50,783 nt of DNA, taken from the NCBI GenBank assembly GCA_036385755.1, contig DASVJU010000264.1, positions 1-50,783 on the forward strand, in the 5' to 3' direction. The translations under genes and the position numbers were made by a program. Source of the DNA: Fen-183 sp036385755 (GTDB lineage Bacteria; Acidobacteriota; Thermoanaerobaculia; UBA5066). The notes beneath the pieces are model-generated. The model had not been told where the DNA came from and searched no databases. It saw nothing but the letters and a program-made list of their open reading frames with translations. This document shows, piece after piece, positions 40,711-49,718 of the stretch (position 1 is the first letter of the stretch; each line of letters begins with the position of its first letter).

Positions 40711-43452
40711 TCAGCTCTTCTTCTTCCGAGATGCCTTCTCACGGACCGCTCTTGCCGGTGCAGCCCCGGCGACTTCGGCGACTTCGGCGTTTGTCCCGGC
40801 CGGCTTCGCCCTCGACGCGCGCTTCTTCGCGCCTTTCACGGGGGCCGGCACGCGCGCCTCGGCGATCGCGGCTTCGAGCGCCCCTTCGGGGATGCGCGTC
40901 GTGGGCTCGAAGGCGTCGAGATCGCCCGCGGCGACGTCCAGCCCGCAGCCTTCCGTCTCGCAGACGTAAAACGGGCCGGCCTTGCGGTCCCTCACGAGGA
41001 GATACGGCGCCTTGCAGTTCGGGCACGTCTTCGGCACCGGGCGCGCCCGGAAGTTCTTGTCGCACGTCGGGTAGTTCGAGCAGCCGTAGAACGGGCCGAA
41101 GCGTCCCCGCCTGACGAGGATGTCGCCCACCGTGCACTTGGGACACTTCACGCCCGTGAGCGTGACGGGCTTCGGCGGCTTGAAACGGCAGGCGGGGTAG
41201 TTCGAGCAGGAGACGTAGTCTCCGAACCGCCCGTGGCGTGTCACGAGGGCCTGGCCGCAGCTCGGGCACGCCTCGCCGGTGAGGATGTCGGGCTTGGCTT
41301 CCGCCTTGCCGCCCGCGACCTTCACCGGAATCGTGTTGCGGCACACGGGATACGCCGTGCAGCCGAGAAATGCCGAGCCGTTCCGCCCCGTGCGGAGCTT
41401 CATCGGGCTGCCGCACTCTTCGCAGGCCTGGCCCTCGAGGTCGGTCGCGTCGATCGGGTCTTCCTCGACCTCGGGGATGTCCTGCGTGAAGTCGCATTCG
41501 GGGTAGCCCGAGCACGCGATGAAAAGGCCCGCCTTGCCCATGCGGAGATTCAGCTGGTGGCCGCTCTTCGGGCACGTGTCTCCGGGGTCGTTCGTCAGCC
41601 TGAAATCGATGAAGTGCTTCCTCACCTCGGAGAGCGCGAGCCCCGCCTTGATCGAGACCATCTTCTTGCGGGCCTTGTCGCGGTCCCTCACGAACTTGCC
41701 GTCGAACTCGGCAAGGGCTTTTCTCCAGTCGAGCTTTCCCTCCTCGACCTCGTCCAGCTCCTCTTCCATCTTCGCGGTGTACTCGGTCTGGAAGAAGTCG
41801 TCGAAACCCTCGCGGATGAGATCCACGACGAGGCGCCCGAGCGGCGTGGGCGTGAAGCGGCGATCCTTCTTCCGCACGTATTCGCGGTCCTCGATCTTGC
41901 GCATGATCTCGGCGTAGGTCGACGGCCGGCCGATGCCGTTCTCCTCGAGAAACTTCACGAGGGAGGCCTCGTTGAAGCGCGGCGGGGGCTGCGTCTCGTG
42001 CCCCTCCGCCGAGACCGAGACGAGCGTGAGCGCGTCCCCCTCGACGAGGGCCGGGAGGCGCACCTTCTCGCTTCCGTTCCCGTCGGCGGAGCCGGCGCTC
42101 TCGGCGTCGCCGTCGGCCTCGGTCTTCTCCTTTTCCTCCGGCTCCGGCTCGGCTTCCTTCTCGTAGACCTTGAGCCAGCCCGGGTCCCTGAGGACCGTGC
42201 CGGACGCGCGCAGGCCGGCGGTCGCGCCCCCCTTGACTGCTTCGATATCGACGGAGGTCACTTCCGAAACGGAGGGGCTCATCTGGGAGGCGACAAAGCG
42301 GTTCCAGATGAGCCGGTAGAGCTTCATCTCGTCCGGAGCCAGGTACCGCGCGACGGCCTCGGGCGGGAGGTCGAGCGACGTCGGGCGGATCGCCTCATGG
42401 GCGTCCTGCGCGTCTTTCTTCTGGCGGAAGCGCCGCGTCTCCTCGGGGAGCGCGCCCGGCCCGTAAGTCCGCCCGATGAAGTCCCGTACAGCGACGAGCG
42501 CCTCCTCGGCCGAGCGCGTCGAGTCCGTGCGCATGTACGTGATGAGGCCGATCGTGCCGCCCTGGCCGATCGTCTTGCCCTCGTAGAGCCGCTGCGCGAT
42601 CTGCATCGTGCGGCGGACGCTGAAGCCGATCCGCGCCGCGCCCTGCTGGAGTTTGGACGTCGTGAACGGCGGCGGCGCGCTCGCCTTCCGCTCTTTCGCG
42701 TCGACGTTCACGACGGAGATCGCGGCTCCTTGGACGTGGGCGCGCGCAGCCTCGGCCTTTTCGGCGGACGCGAGGCGCGGGTCCGTCCCGTCGAACTTCA
42801 GCTTTTCGCCCTTCCAGAGGACGACCCGCGCCGGGAAGGCGGCCTCGCCCTTCCTGAGGGTCACGGGAACCGAGAAGTAGGGGACGGGCACGAAGCGCTC
42901 CCGCTCGCTCTCGCGCTCCACGATGATGCGCAGGGTGACCGTCTGGACCCGTCCCGCCGAGAGCCCTCTCCAGAGCTTCGACCACAGGAGGTCCGAGACC
43001 TCGTAGCCGACGAGGCGGTCGATGATGCGGCGGGCCTGCTGCGCGTTGACGCGGTCCTGGTCGATGACGCCCGGGTGGGAGACGGCGCGCGTCACGGCCG
43101 CCTTCGTGATCTCGTGGAACTCGGCCCGGTGGAAGATCGTCTTCGGCAGGTTCGGCTTCAGGATCTCCTGCAGGTGCCAGCAGATGGCCTCGCCCTCGCG
43201 GTCCGGGTCGGCGGCGAGATAGATCGTGTCGGCGCTCTTCGCGGCCCTCTTCAGGTCCTGGACCGTGCGTTCCTTGCCCGGCAGGATCTCGTACGAAGGC
43301 GTGTAGCCGTGCTCCCGGTCGACCGCGATGCCCTTCTTCTGGAGGTCGCGGACATGGCCGTAGCACGCCATGACGGTGAAGTCCTTTCCGAGGAACTTCC
43401 CGAGCGTGGCGGCCTTCGCGGGCGACTCGACGATGACAAGTGATTTCGCCAT
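40711..43452 (-). CDS. topA: DNA topoisomerase I
   Basis: The 913-residue type IA topoisomerase relaxes negative supercoils. The toprim domain starts KSLVIVESPAKAATLGKFLG; DPDREGEAICWHL is the metal site; the catalytic Tyr is in GLITYMRTDSTRSA (about residue 310). A Glu-rich insert lies at about 425-455. After the core come four or five Cys4 zinc ribbons, several of the CPxCg...FxxCSxYPxC type (about 640-850), and a basic Ala/Lys tail ending SRKKKS. Length fits bacterial TopA with extra zinc fingers. dprA lies 27 bases upstream in the same direction. Confidence 0.98.
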   Translation of the reverse strand: MAKSLVIVESPAKAATLGKFLGKDFTVMACYGHVRDLQKKGIAVDREHGYTPSYEILPGKERTVQDLKRAAKSADTIYLAADPDREGEAICWHLQEILKPNLPKTIFHRAEFHEITKAAVTRAVSHPGVIDQDRVNAQQARRIIDRLVGYEVSDLLWSKLWRGLSAGRVQTVTLRIIVERESERERFVPVPYFSVPVTLRKGEAAFPARVVLWKGEKLKFDGTDPRLASAEKAEAARAHVQGAAISVVNVDAKERKASAPPPFTTSKLQQGAARIGFSVRRTMQIAQRLYEGKTIGQGGTIGLITYMRTDSTRSAEEALVAVRDFIGRTYGPGALPEETRRFRQKKDAQDAHEAIRPTSLDLPPEAVARYLAPDEMKLYRLIWNRFVASQMSPSVSEVTSVDIEAVKGGATAGLRASGTVLRDPGWLKVYEKEAEPEPEEKEKTEADGDAESAGSADGNGSEKVRLPALVEGDALTLVSVSAEGHETQPPPRFNEASLVKFLEENGIGRPSTYAEIMRKIEDREYVRKKDRRFTPTPLGRLVVDLIREGFDDFFQTEYTAKMEEELDEVEEGKLDWRKALAEFDGKFVRDRDKARKKMVSIKAGLALSEVRKHFIDFRLTNDPGDTCPKSGHQLNLRMGKAGLFIACSGYPECDFTQDIPEVEEDPIDATDLEGQACEECGSPMKLRTGRNGSAFLGCTAYPVCRNTIPVKVAGGKAEAKPDILTGEACPSCGQALVTRHGRFGDYVSCSNYPACRFKPPKPVTLTGVKCPKCTVGDILVRRGRFGPFYGCSNYPTCDKNFRARPVPKTCPNCKAPYLLVRDRKAGPFYVCETEGCGLDVAAGDLDAFEPTTRIPEGALEAAIAEARVPAPVKGAKKRASRAKPAGTNAEVAEVAGAAPARAVREKASRKKKS

Positions 43453-43479
43453 AAGCGGACGGTCACGATGCCACGTCTG

Positions 43480-44610
43480 TCAACTCTTTGCCCGGGCCCG
43501 GGCGAAAAGGGCGCCCGGGAGGACCGTCACGAGGCCCTCCAGTTCGAGGTGGACGAGGGCCGCCGAGAAGCGCGCCGCGTCGAGTCCCGTGGCCGTAAGA
43601 AGCGTGTCCGCGTCCCTCGGCTCGTCGGCATCGAGACGCGAAAGCAGAGCCGCGGCGTCGGGCGGGAGATGATCCGGAACCGCCGCCGCCTCGCGGTCCG
43701 GGACGGACCTCCGGAGCCGCCGGCGCTCCTCCTCGGGCAGCTCCTGGAGGAGGTCGTCGGCGTTCCTCACGAGGATCGCGCCGTCCTTGAGGAGGGCGTT
43801 CGACCCCGCCGCGCCCGGCGACAGGATCGAACCCGGGACTGCGGCTACGTCGCGGCCGTAGCCCGTCGCGCAGCGGGCGGTGATCAACGAGCCGCTCTTC
43901 TCGGCCGCCTCGACGACGCAGACGATGCGCGCGAGCCCGGCGATGATGCGGTTGCGCACCGGGAAGTTCCACGGCTCGGGCTCGGTCCCCATCGGAAATT
44001 CCGAAAGCGCGACCCCAGCCGCGAGAAGCTCTCCGAGGAGGCCCTTCTGCTCGGGCGGGTAGCAGACGTCGATGCCGCAGCCGAAGACGGCGACCGTCTG
44101 CCCGCCCGCGTCGAGCGCCGCGCGATGGGCCGCCGCATCGATGCCGCGGGCGAATCCGGAGATCACGTTCACGCCGGCCTCCGCCAGGCCCGCCGCGAGG
44201 GTCCGCGCCGCGTCGAGGCCCGCCCGCGACGCGCGGCGCGCACCCACGACGGCGATCGCCGGGGCGTCGGGGAACGCGAGGCCGCGCGCGAACAGGACAG
44301 GCGGCGGATCGTGGATTTCGCGCAGGAGGGCAGGGTAGCCCGGGTCGGTCAGAAACAGGACGCGCGCGCCCGAGTCCTGGAACCTCCGGGCGTCCTCACG
44401 GAACTCACGTCCCTCGTCTCCCTCGAGCAGCGGCGTGACGACCGCGCGGTCCTCGCCCGCAATCCGGGCGGCCTCTTCCGGGGACAGAGCACGGACGGCG
44501 GCGGGCGATCCGGCCGAAAGAAGGAGCGTTCGGACGGCACGGGCGGCCCTGCCCCGCCCCTTTCGGGCCCAGATGAGTCCTGTCCGGGCATCGTTCGCCC
44601 CGCTGCTCAT
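43480..44610 (-). CDS. dprA: DNA-processing protein DprA
   Basis: The 376-residue protein has a helical N-terminal part (1-70), a Rossmann-like DprA core with YPALLREIHDPPPVLFARG, AVVGARRASRAG, VISGFARGIDAAAHRAAL, FPMGTEPEPWNFPVRNRIIAGL and EKSGSLITA, and a C-terminal winged helix (about 310-370). DprA loads RecA on incoming single-stranded DNA in natural transformation. The ATG has AGAGGGG about 6 bases upstream. It is divergent from the TPR lipoprotein and leads the dprA-topA pair. Confidence 0.97.
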   Translation of the reverse strand: MSSGANDARTGLIWARKGRGRAARAVRTLLLSAGSPAAVRALSPEEAARIAGEDRAVVTPLLEGDEGREFREDARRFQDSGARVLFLTDPGYPALLREIHDPPPVLFARGLAFPDAPAIAVVGARRASRAGLDAARTLAAGLAEAGVNVISGFARGIDAAAHRAALDAGGQTVAVFGCGIDVCYPPEQKGLLGELLAAGVALSEFPMGTEPEPWNFPVRNRIIAGLARIVCVVEAAEKSGSLITARCATGYGRDVAAVPGSILSPGAAGSNALLKDGAILVRNADDLLQELPEEERRRLRRSVPDREAAAVPDHLPPDAAALLSRLDADEPRDADTLLTATGLDAARFSAALVHLELEGLVTVLPGALFARARAKS

Positions 44611-44658
44611 GCGGCACCCCTCTTGCTGAGAGAAGAAGTCTCAAGACCGGTGTCTATA

Positions 44659-45273
44659 ATGCCCGACCTCTTCGTGACGTGCCGCCTTCGTTCCGCCGCC
44701 GCGCTGCTCGTGGCCGTCGCCGCCGCGGGAACGATCGCGTGCGCGTCGAACCGGTCCGGGGGCGCCGCCGCCTGGAAGGCCCAGAACTCTTACGGGAGCG
44801 AGATGGCCCGCAAGGGCTTCTGGCGCGAAGCCCTGTTCCGCTATGAGAAGGCTGCCGCCCTGCACCCCGACAATCCCGAGGTTCAGAACAACCTCGGGGT
44901 TGCATACGAGAGCATCGGGGAAACGTCGCGCGCGCTCGCGGCCTACAAAAAGGCCCTCGAGCTCGCGCCGCAGGACACGAAGATCAAACGCAACTACGCG
45001 CGCTTCGCCGAGTACTACACCTCGGTGCAGCGTGCCTCATCGCTGCCGGCGCCCTCCAGCTCCAGCCCCGCCGTCGCCCGTTCTCCTTCGCCAGCCCCTG
45101 AAGCGGGCGGCAAACCCGGCTCGGCCGAACCTCCGCTCGTCCCGCCGTCGGTCGGCACCGTACCGTCCGGCACGTCTCCCGGCTCTCCCGTTCCGCCGAC
45201 CGCACAGAATCCGCCGGCCCCGCCACCGGCGCCGACGCCCGGACAGGCCGGCCCCCCGCCGGGGGGCCGATGA
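44659..45273 (+). CDS. TPR lipoprotein with Pro-rich tail
   Basis: The 204-residue exported protein has a signal (LRSAAALLVAVAAAGTIAC) with a probable lipid-anchored Cys, two TPR repeats (about 42-110: FWREALFRYEKAAALHPDNP and AALAYKK-type helices), and a Pro/Ser/Ala-rich C-terminal tail of about 85 residues. TATAAT at 44655-44660 overlaps the ATG; if that is the promoter, translation would begin at GTG 44674, which also starts the signal peptide better. The stop overlaps the next ATG, so it is coupled to the following lipoprotein and the large outer-membrane protein. Confidence 0.8.
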   Translation: MPDLFVTCRLRSAAALLVAVAAAGTIACASNRSGGAAAWKAQNSYGSEMARKGFWREALFRYEKAAALHPDNPEVQNNLGVAYESIGETSRALAAYKKALELAPQDTKIKRNYARFAEYYTSVQRASSLPAPSSSSPAVARSPSPAPEAGGKPGSAEPPLVPPSVGTVPSGTSPGSPVPPTAQNPPAPPPAPTPGQAGPPPGGR

Positions 45274-45980
45274 GACTCTCCAGGAAGAGCGGTCGCGCCG
45301 TCTCTCTGGCCGCGATCTTCGTCCTTGCCTCCGCCTGTTCGGGCGGGACGAAAGAGGTCAAGCTCCGGCTTCCCCTCCGTCCGAAACTCGCCGTGACGGG
45401 GCGCGAGCGCATCTCACTCGCGCCTTTTCTCGTCGCGTCGAAGCTTTCCGACAAGAAGGACGCTCCGCGCTACAAGGACCTCGACCTCGACGCGGAGTTC
45501 CGCCGCTACCTCGGCAAGCAGCTCGGAAAACGTACGAAGATGACGATCGTGACGATGCCTCCGGATGTCCGGCTTCCATCGTCGAACCTGAAGGACCTCG
45601 GCGAGGCCGCGGATTTCTGGCGCGGCGTCGGGACGCGGACGGGCGCCGACATTCTCCTGACCGGCGTCGTCGACTTTCGCGTGGAGAACAAGTCGGGCTA
45701 CCGCGCCGAGGAATACCGCAGCCCCATCGACAGCCGGATCTACTACCGGCAGGTGCTCGTCGAGTCGACCGGATTCACGTTCGACGTGACGGTCATCGCG
45801 CTCGACGGGCGCACGGGCTTGAAGCTCTTCCAGGAAAACTTCCGCGACACGAAGGAGAAGAACCGCCGGGCCACGGACGAGCTCGTGGGCCTCTTCGAGA
45901 ACCTCTTCTCTCTCGAGAATCAGCTCCTCGGGCTCTTCGTCGTGCGCGAGCGGGAGGCGAACCGGTATGTCTTCGACTAG
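45270..45980 (+). CDS. Lipoprotein of unknown function, partner of the beta-barrel protein
   Basis: The 236-residue lipoprotein has the lipobox LASAC (residues 19-23). The mature part has a basic linker, then an alpha/beta domain with ISLAPFLVASKLSD, GADILLTGVVDFRVE and DVTVIALDGRTGLKLFQENF, a pattern loosely like CsgG/TolB-N-type secretory lipoproteins. The family is not certain. ATG 45270 overlaps the TPR gene stop; its end overlaps the next start by 14 bases. Tight coupling suggests an outer-membrane complex with both neighbours. Confidence 0.78.
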   Translation: MRLSRKSGRAVSLAAIFVLASACSGGTKEVKLRLPLRPKLAVTGRERISLAPFLVASKLSDKKDAPRYKDLDLDAEFRRYLGKQLGKRTKMTIVTMPPDVRLPSSNLKDLGEAADFWRGVGTRTGADILLTGVVDFRVENKSGYRAEEYRSPIDSRIYYRQVLVESTGFTFDVTVIALDGRTGLKLFQENFRDTKEKNRRATDELVGLFENLFSLENQLLGLFVVREREANRYVFD

Positions 45981-48831
45981 GAAGGTTTTCGCCGCGTGCG
46001 CCGGCTTCGTGCTCGCGATTCTCTTCGCGCCAGAGGCGCGTCCCGCCGGGCAGAACAAGATCGTCTACGACAAGTTCGACTGGCAGATCTATCAGTCGAC
46101 GCACTTCGACATGTATCACTATTCGCGCGAGCGCCAGACGCTCCAGAAGGTCGTGTCGCTGGCGGAATCGGCCTACGACGAGCTGTCGCGCCGGTTGAAC
46201 TACCAGATCCCGAAACGGATCCCGATCATCTACTACGCGACGCACGCCGAGTTCGAGCAGAACAACATCGAGCTCAACTTCATCCCGGAAGGCGTCGGTG
46301 CCTTCGCCGAACCCGCGCGCAACCGGATGGTTCTCCCGATCGACCTGCCGGACGAGAAGCTCCAGGCGCTCATTCAGCACGAGCTCACGCACGTCTTTCA
46401 GTACGAAATCCTGTTCGGCGGCCGGCTCGGCCGCGCGCTCACGGCGAACGTCCCGACCTGGGTCGTCGAGGGGATGGCGTCCTACTACGGAAACGACGAG
46501 GACGACAAGGACCGCATGTACCTGAGGGACGCGGTCAACCAGGATCTCATCCCGCCCATCACGAAAGTCAACATCGAGGGCTATCCCGCCTACCGGTACG
46601 GCCACGCCGTGTACGACTTCATGGAAGCCGAATGGGGCAGGGACGCCGTCCGCGATTTCCTCTTCGAGTACCGGTCCTTCCTCGGCCGGGACGTCGCCGT
46701 CGCACTCCGGCGCGCGTTCGAGATCCAGCCGGACGACTTCGACCTGAAGTTCCGCCGGTACCTGAGGCGGAAATATCTTCCGCTCCTCGCGGTCAAGGGC
46801 GAAGCCAGCGAATACGGGGAACGTTTCCGCGTGGGCCCGTACGGCCACGAGTCCTTCGAGATCGGGGCTGCGCCGTCCCCTTCCGGCGATTTCGTCGCGA
46901 CGCTCACGACGGTCAAGGGCGACGTCGACATCGCCCTCCTCTCGGTGCGGGACCGCAAGCTCTACAAGAACCTCTCGGCCGGCCACACGACGAAGTACGA
47001 GTACATCGTCGGCCAGTACCTCACGGCGGGCCCGGAAAGCGGACGCGATCTCTCCTTCGCGCCGGACGGCGACCGCATCGCCGCGTTCGGCCGGCAGGAG
47101 CGCGGCCGCAAGCTGCTCATCTTCTCGGCGCGCGGCGGCGGGCTCCTCGAGCGCATCTCCGTCGCCCCGGACGTGCCGCTCGCGCCCGCCTGGTCACCGG
47201 ACGGCAACTCCATCGTTTTCTCCGGCATCGAAGGGAACAGCCGCGACATCTTCCTTCTCGACATGAAGACGCGTGCGGTCAGGAACCTCACGAACGACGT
47301 CGAATACGACGAGGCGCCCGTCTTTTCACCCGACGGCAAGTGGATCTATCACTCGAAGATCGTCGGCGGCTTTTCGAAGATCGTGAGGTTTCCGCTCGAC
47401 GACCCCTCAAAGATCGATCAGGTCACGTGGGGGGACAGCAACGACGAGGACCCGTCGTTTTCGCCGGACGGCAAGCGGATCTACTACGCGTCCTCCCGGG
47501 GCGGCGTCTTCAACATTTACGGCCAGGATCTGGCCACGGGCGAGATCGCGCAGTACACGGACGTCATCGGCGCGGCACTCGGGCCGGCCGCCTTCATGGG
47601 TCCCGACGGCCAGGAGAAGATCGTCTTCTCCGGCTTCCAGGGACTCCGCTTCCAGCTCTACATCGCCGACGCGAAGAAACCGTTCAAGAAGCTCGACGAG
47701 CGCGCCCTGCCGCCCGCTCCGGTCAAGACCGGCGGAACGGCGGGTTTCGTGCCCGCCGTCGAAGTCGCGGTGGACCCGGAGAAACTCTCGCGCCCGAAGT
47801 TCAAGCTCTTCCTCGACAACGCACAGGTGCTCGCGGGCATCAACTCGGACCAGACCTTCGTCTCCCAGGTCCTCCTGTCGTTCTCGGACTATCTCGGCGA
47901 CCACCGTTCGTTCTTTCAGTTCGACTCCGTGTCCACGTTCTCGAACTTCCGCATCGGCTATTTCAACATCGCGAAGCGGCTCCAGTGGGGCCTCCAGGTC
48001 TACGACGATCGGCAGTACTTTTACGGATACAACTACCAGACGGGAGACTTCACGCGTGACCAGCGGATTTCGCGCGATACGGGGCTCACGCTCGCCGGCT
48101 ACTACCCGATCTCCCGCTACACGCGCCTCGAGGGAAACATCGGCTTTTTGAGCCGCTCGCTCGACGTGCCCTTTTCGATCTCGAACCTCGACGGGAGCCA
48201 GACGATCTTCTACGACCCCCGCTCGGACAACGTGCCGACGGCGGGCGTCGGGCTCTCGTACGACACGACGCGCTACGCGAGCTTCGGCCCGCAGGGCGGC
48301 AAGCGAATGGACCTCAACATCCAGTACACGCCGTCCTTCAAGACGGGAGAGACCACCCTCTCGGTCGACGCGTTCGTCGACGCCCGCATCTACCTTCCGC
48401 TGTCGCGGAGGGTCCTCATCGCGATGCGCGGCTTCGGGGGCTACTCGCGTGGCTCGGCACCGACGGTGTTCTCTTTCGGCGGTCTCGACACGCTCCGCGG
48501 CTACGACTACCGGAGCGTGATTGGAAACAACGTGTTCTACGTGAACACGGAGTTCCGGTTCCCTCTCATCGATCTCCTCGCGACCCCGGTTCTTCAGTTC
48601 GGCGGCATTCGGGGCCGGGTCTTCGTCGACGTGGGCGGCGCCTGGCTCAAGGACCAGACGTTCCAGTTCATGGAAGGCGGCCATCTGAGGGACGGCCATG
48701 CCTCCTTCGGCAGCGGCTTCAGCGTCTACTTCCTCGGCCTCCCGTGGAACGTGGACTTTGCGAAGCAGTGGGATTTCCACTCGACGCTGTCCGGCTGGCA
48801 GACCACGTTCTACGTCGGGTCGACCTTTTAG
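45967..48831 (+). CDS. Gluzincin peptidase / beta-propeller / BamA-like beta-barrel protein
   Basis: The 954-residue exported protein has three parts. After the signal (about 1-27), residues about 30-270 form an M1-like gluzincin domain with HELTHVFQ (zinc and catalytic Glu) and the downstream zinc ligand Glu in WVVEGMASYYG. Residues about 285-590 hold TolB/PD40-type propeller blades, such as DLSFAPDGDRIAAFG, APAWSPDGNSIVFSG, APVFSPDGKWIYHS and DPSFSPDGKRIYYAS. Residues about 620-954 look like a surface-antigen (BamA C-terminal) barrel with FSFGGLDTLRGYDYRS and a final aromatic TF. It is probably outer-membrane anchored. The ATG overlaps the preceding gene by 14 bases. Confidence 0.88.
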   Translation: MSSTRKVFAACAGFVLAILFAPEARPAGQNKIVYDKFDWQIYQSTHFDMYHYSRERQTLQKVVSLAESAYDELSRRLNYQIPKRIPIIYYATHAEFEQNNIELNFIPEGVGAFAEPARNRMVLPIDLPDEKLQALIQHELTHVFQYEILFGGRLGRALTANVPTWVVEGMASYYGNDEDDKDRMYLRDAVNQDLIPPITKVNIEGYPAYRYGHAVYDFMEAEWGRDAVRDFLFEYRSFLGRDVAVALRRAFEIQPDDFDLKFRRYLRRKYLPLLAVKGEASEYGERFRVGPYGHESFEIGAAPSPSGDFVATLTTVKGDVDIALLSVRDRKLYKNLSAGHTTKYEYIVGQYLTAGPESGRDLSFAPDGDRIAAFGRQERGRKLLIFSARGGGLLERISVAPDVPLAPAWSPDGNSIVFSGIEGNSRDIFLLDMKTRAVRNLTNDVEYDEAPVFSPDGKWIYHSKIVGGFSKIVRFPLDDPSKIDQVTWGDSNDEDPSFSPDGKRIYYASSRGGVFNIYGQDLATGEIAQYTDVIGAALGPAAFMGPDGQEKIVFSGFQGLRFQLYIADAKKPFKKLDERALPPAPVKTGGTAGFVPAVEVAVDPEKLSRPKFKLFLDNAQVLAGINSDQTFVSQVLLSFSDYLGDHRSFFQFDSVSTFSNFRIGYFNIAKRLQWGLQVYDDRQYFYGYNYQTGDFTRDQRISRDTGLTLAGYYPISRYTRLEGNIGFLSRSLDVPFSISNLDGSQTIFYDPRSDNVPTAGVGLSYDTTRYASFGPQGGKRMDLNIQYTPSFKTGETTLSVDAFVDARIYLPLSRRVLIAMRGFGGYSRGSAPTVFSFGGLDTLRGYDYRSVIGNNVFYVNTEFRFPLIDLLATPVLQFGGIRGRVFVDVGGAWLKDQTFQFMEGGHLRDGHASFGSGFSVYFLGLPWNVDFAKQWDFHSTLSGWQTTFYVGSTF

Positions 48832-48833
48832 AA

Positions 48834-48858
48834 GGGGAACCCTCGGCGCGGGTTCCCC
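48834..48858. terminator. Hairpin GGGGAACCC / GGGTTCCCC after the beta-barrel gene
   Basis: A 9-bp stem with a 7-nt loop (TCGGCGC) begins 2 bases after the stop. There is no T-run. Its arms match the hairpins at 16224 and 24711. Confidence 0.7.
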
Positions 48859-48956
48859 CCTTCCCCCTCCGCGCCTCTTGATCACACCTGTCGCCGATTT
48901 GTGAGGCTCGTCACCGAGTGTCCCGCGGGTCTGCACGGCCTCATAATCCCTTCCCC

Positions 48957-49718
48957 GTGCGCGTTCGCGTCCTCGGAGCCCACGGTGGCTCCTCGCCGTC
49001 TCATCGTCAGACGTCCTTCCTCGTGAACGGGACGGTCTGTGTCGATGCCGGCGCCATCACCGACGCGCTGACGCTGGACGAGCAGGCTCGCGTGCGCGCC
49101 GTCCTCGTCACGCATGCGCACATGGACCACGTCGCGTCGCTCCCTTTCCTGGTCGAGAACGTCTTTGGCCGGAACACGGCGCCGCTCGAGATCGTGGCTC
49201 CCGAGGACGTCCTCTCCGCCCTCCGGAAACACCTGTTCAACGACGCATTGTGGCCCGACTTCTCGCGGCTGCCGAACGATCTCGTGCCCGCGGTGACGTT
49301 TCGTGCCGTCGCCGTCGGCGAGCCGTTCGCGGTCTCGGGGCTCGTCGCCACCGCCATTCCGGTGTCGCACGTCGTTCCGACGTTTGGCTACATCCTCGAG
49401 GACGGCGGCACGAGCATCGTCTTCTCGGGCGACACGGGCCCGACGGAAGCGCTGTGGCGGGCGGCGCGCGCGCGGCCTGACGTCAAGGGCCTCTTCGTCG
49501 AATGCTCGTTTCCGAACTCCCTGCAGCACCTCGCGGACGTTTCGAGGCACCTCACGCCCGCCACCCTCGTGTCCGAGATCGTGAAATTTCCGCCCGCAAT
49601 ACCGATCCGCCTCTACCACATGAAACCGCCCACCCTGGAGCGGCTCAGGACCGAGGTCGCGGCTCTCGGGGACGCGCGGGTCTCGGTCCTCGCGGACGGA
49701 GACGAGATGGACTTCTAG
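48957..49718 (+). CDS. MBL-fold phosphodiesterase (class II cyclic-nucleotide PDE-like)
   Basis: The 253-residue metallo-beta-lactamase-fold protein has VTHAHMDHVASLPFLVEN (HxHxDH metal site), a later His in PVSHVVPTFGYIL, SGDTGPTEALW and ECSFPN, the layout of class II 3',5'-cyclic-nucleotide phosphodiesterases (CpdP/PDE1-like). GTG 48957 is chosen because VRVRVLGAHGG is the usual first strand; a start at 48918 adds a Pro-rich leader without homology. CATAAT lies 9 bases before the GTG and there is no ribosome site. The cyclic-nucleotide role is family-based. Confidence 0.88.
   Translation: MRVRVLGAHGGSSPSHRQTSFLVNGTVCVDAGAITDALTLDEQARVRAVLVTHAHMDHVASLPFLVENVFGRNTAPLEIVAPEDVLSALRKHLFNDALWPDFSRLPNDLVPAVTFRAVAVGEPFAVSGLVATAIPVSHVVPTFGYILEDGGTSIVFSGDTGPTEALWRAARARPDVKGLFVECSFPNSLQHLADVSRHLTPATLVSEIVKFPPAIPIRLYHMKPPTLERLRTEVAALGDARVSVLADGDEMDF

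Noticed and set aside
41233..43443. Plus-strand 736-residue frame
   Set aside because: Antisense shadow of topA.
47407..48936. Minus-strand 509-residue frame
   Set aside because: Antisense to the beta-barrel protein; no motif.
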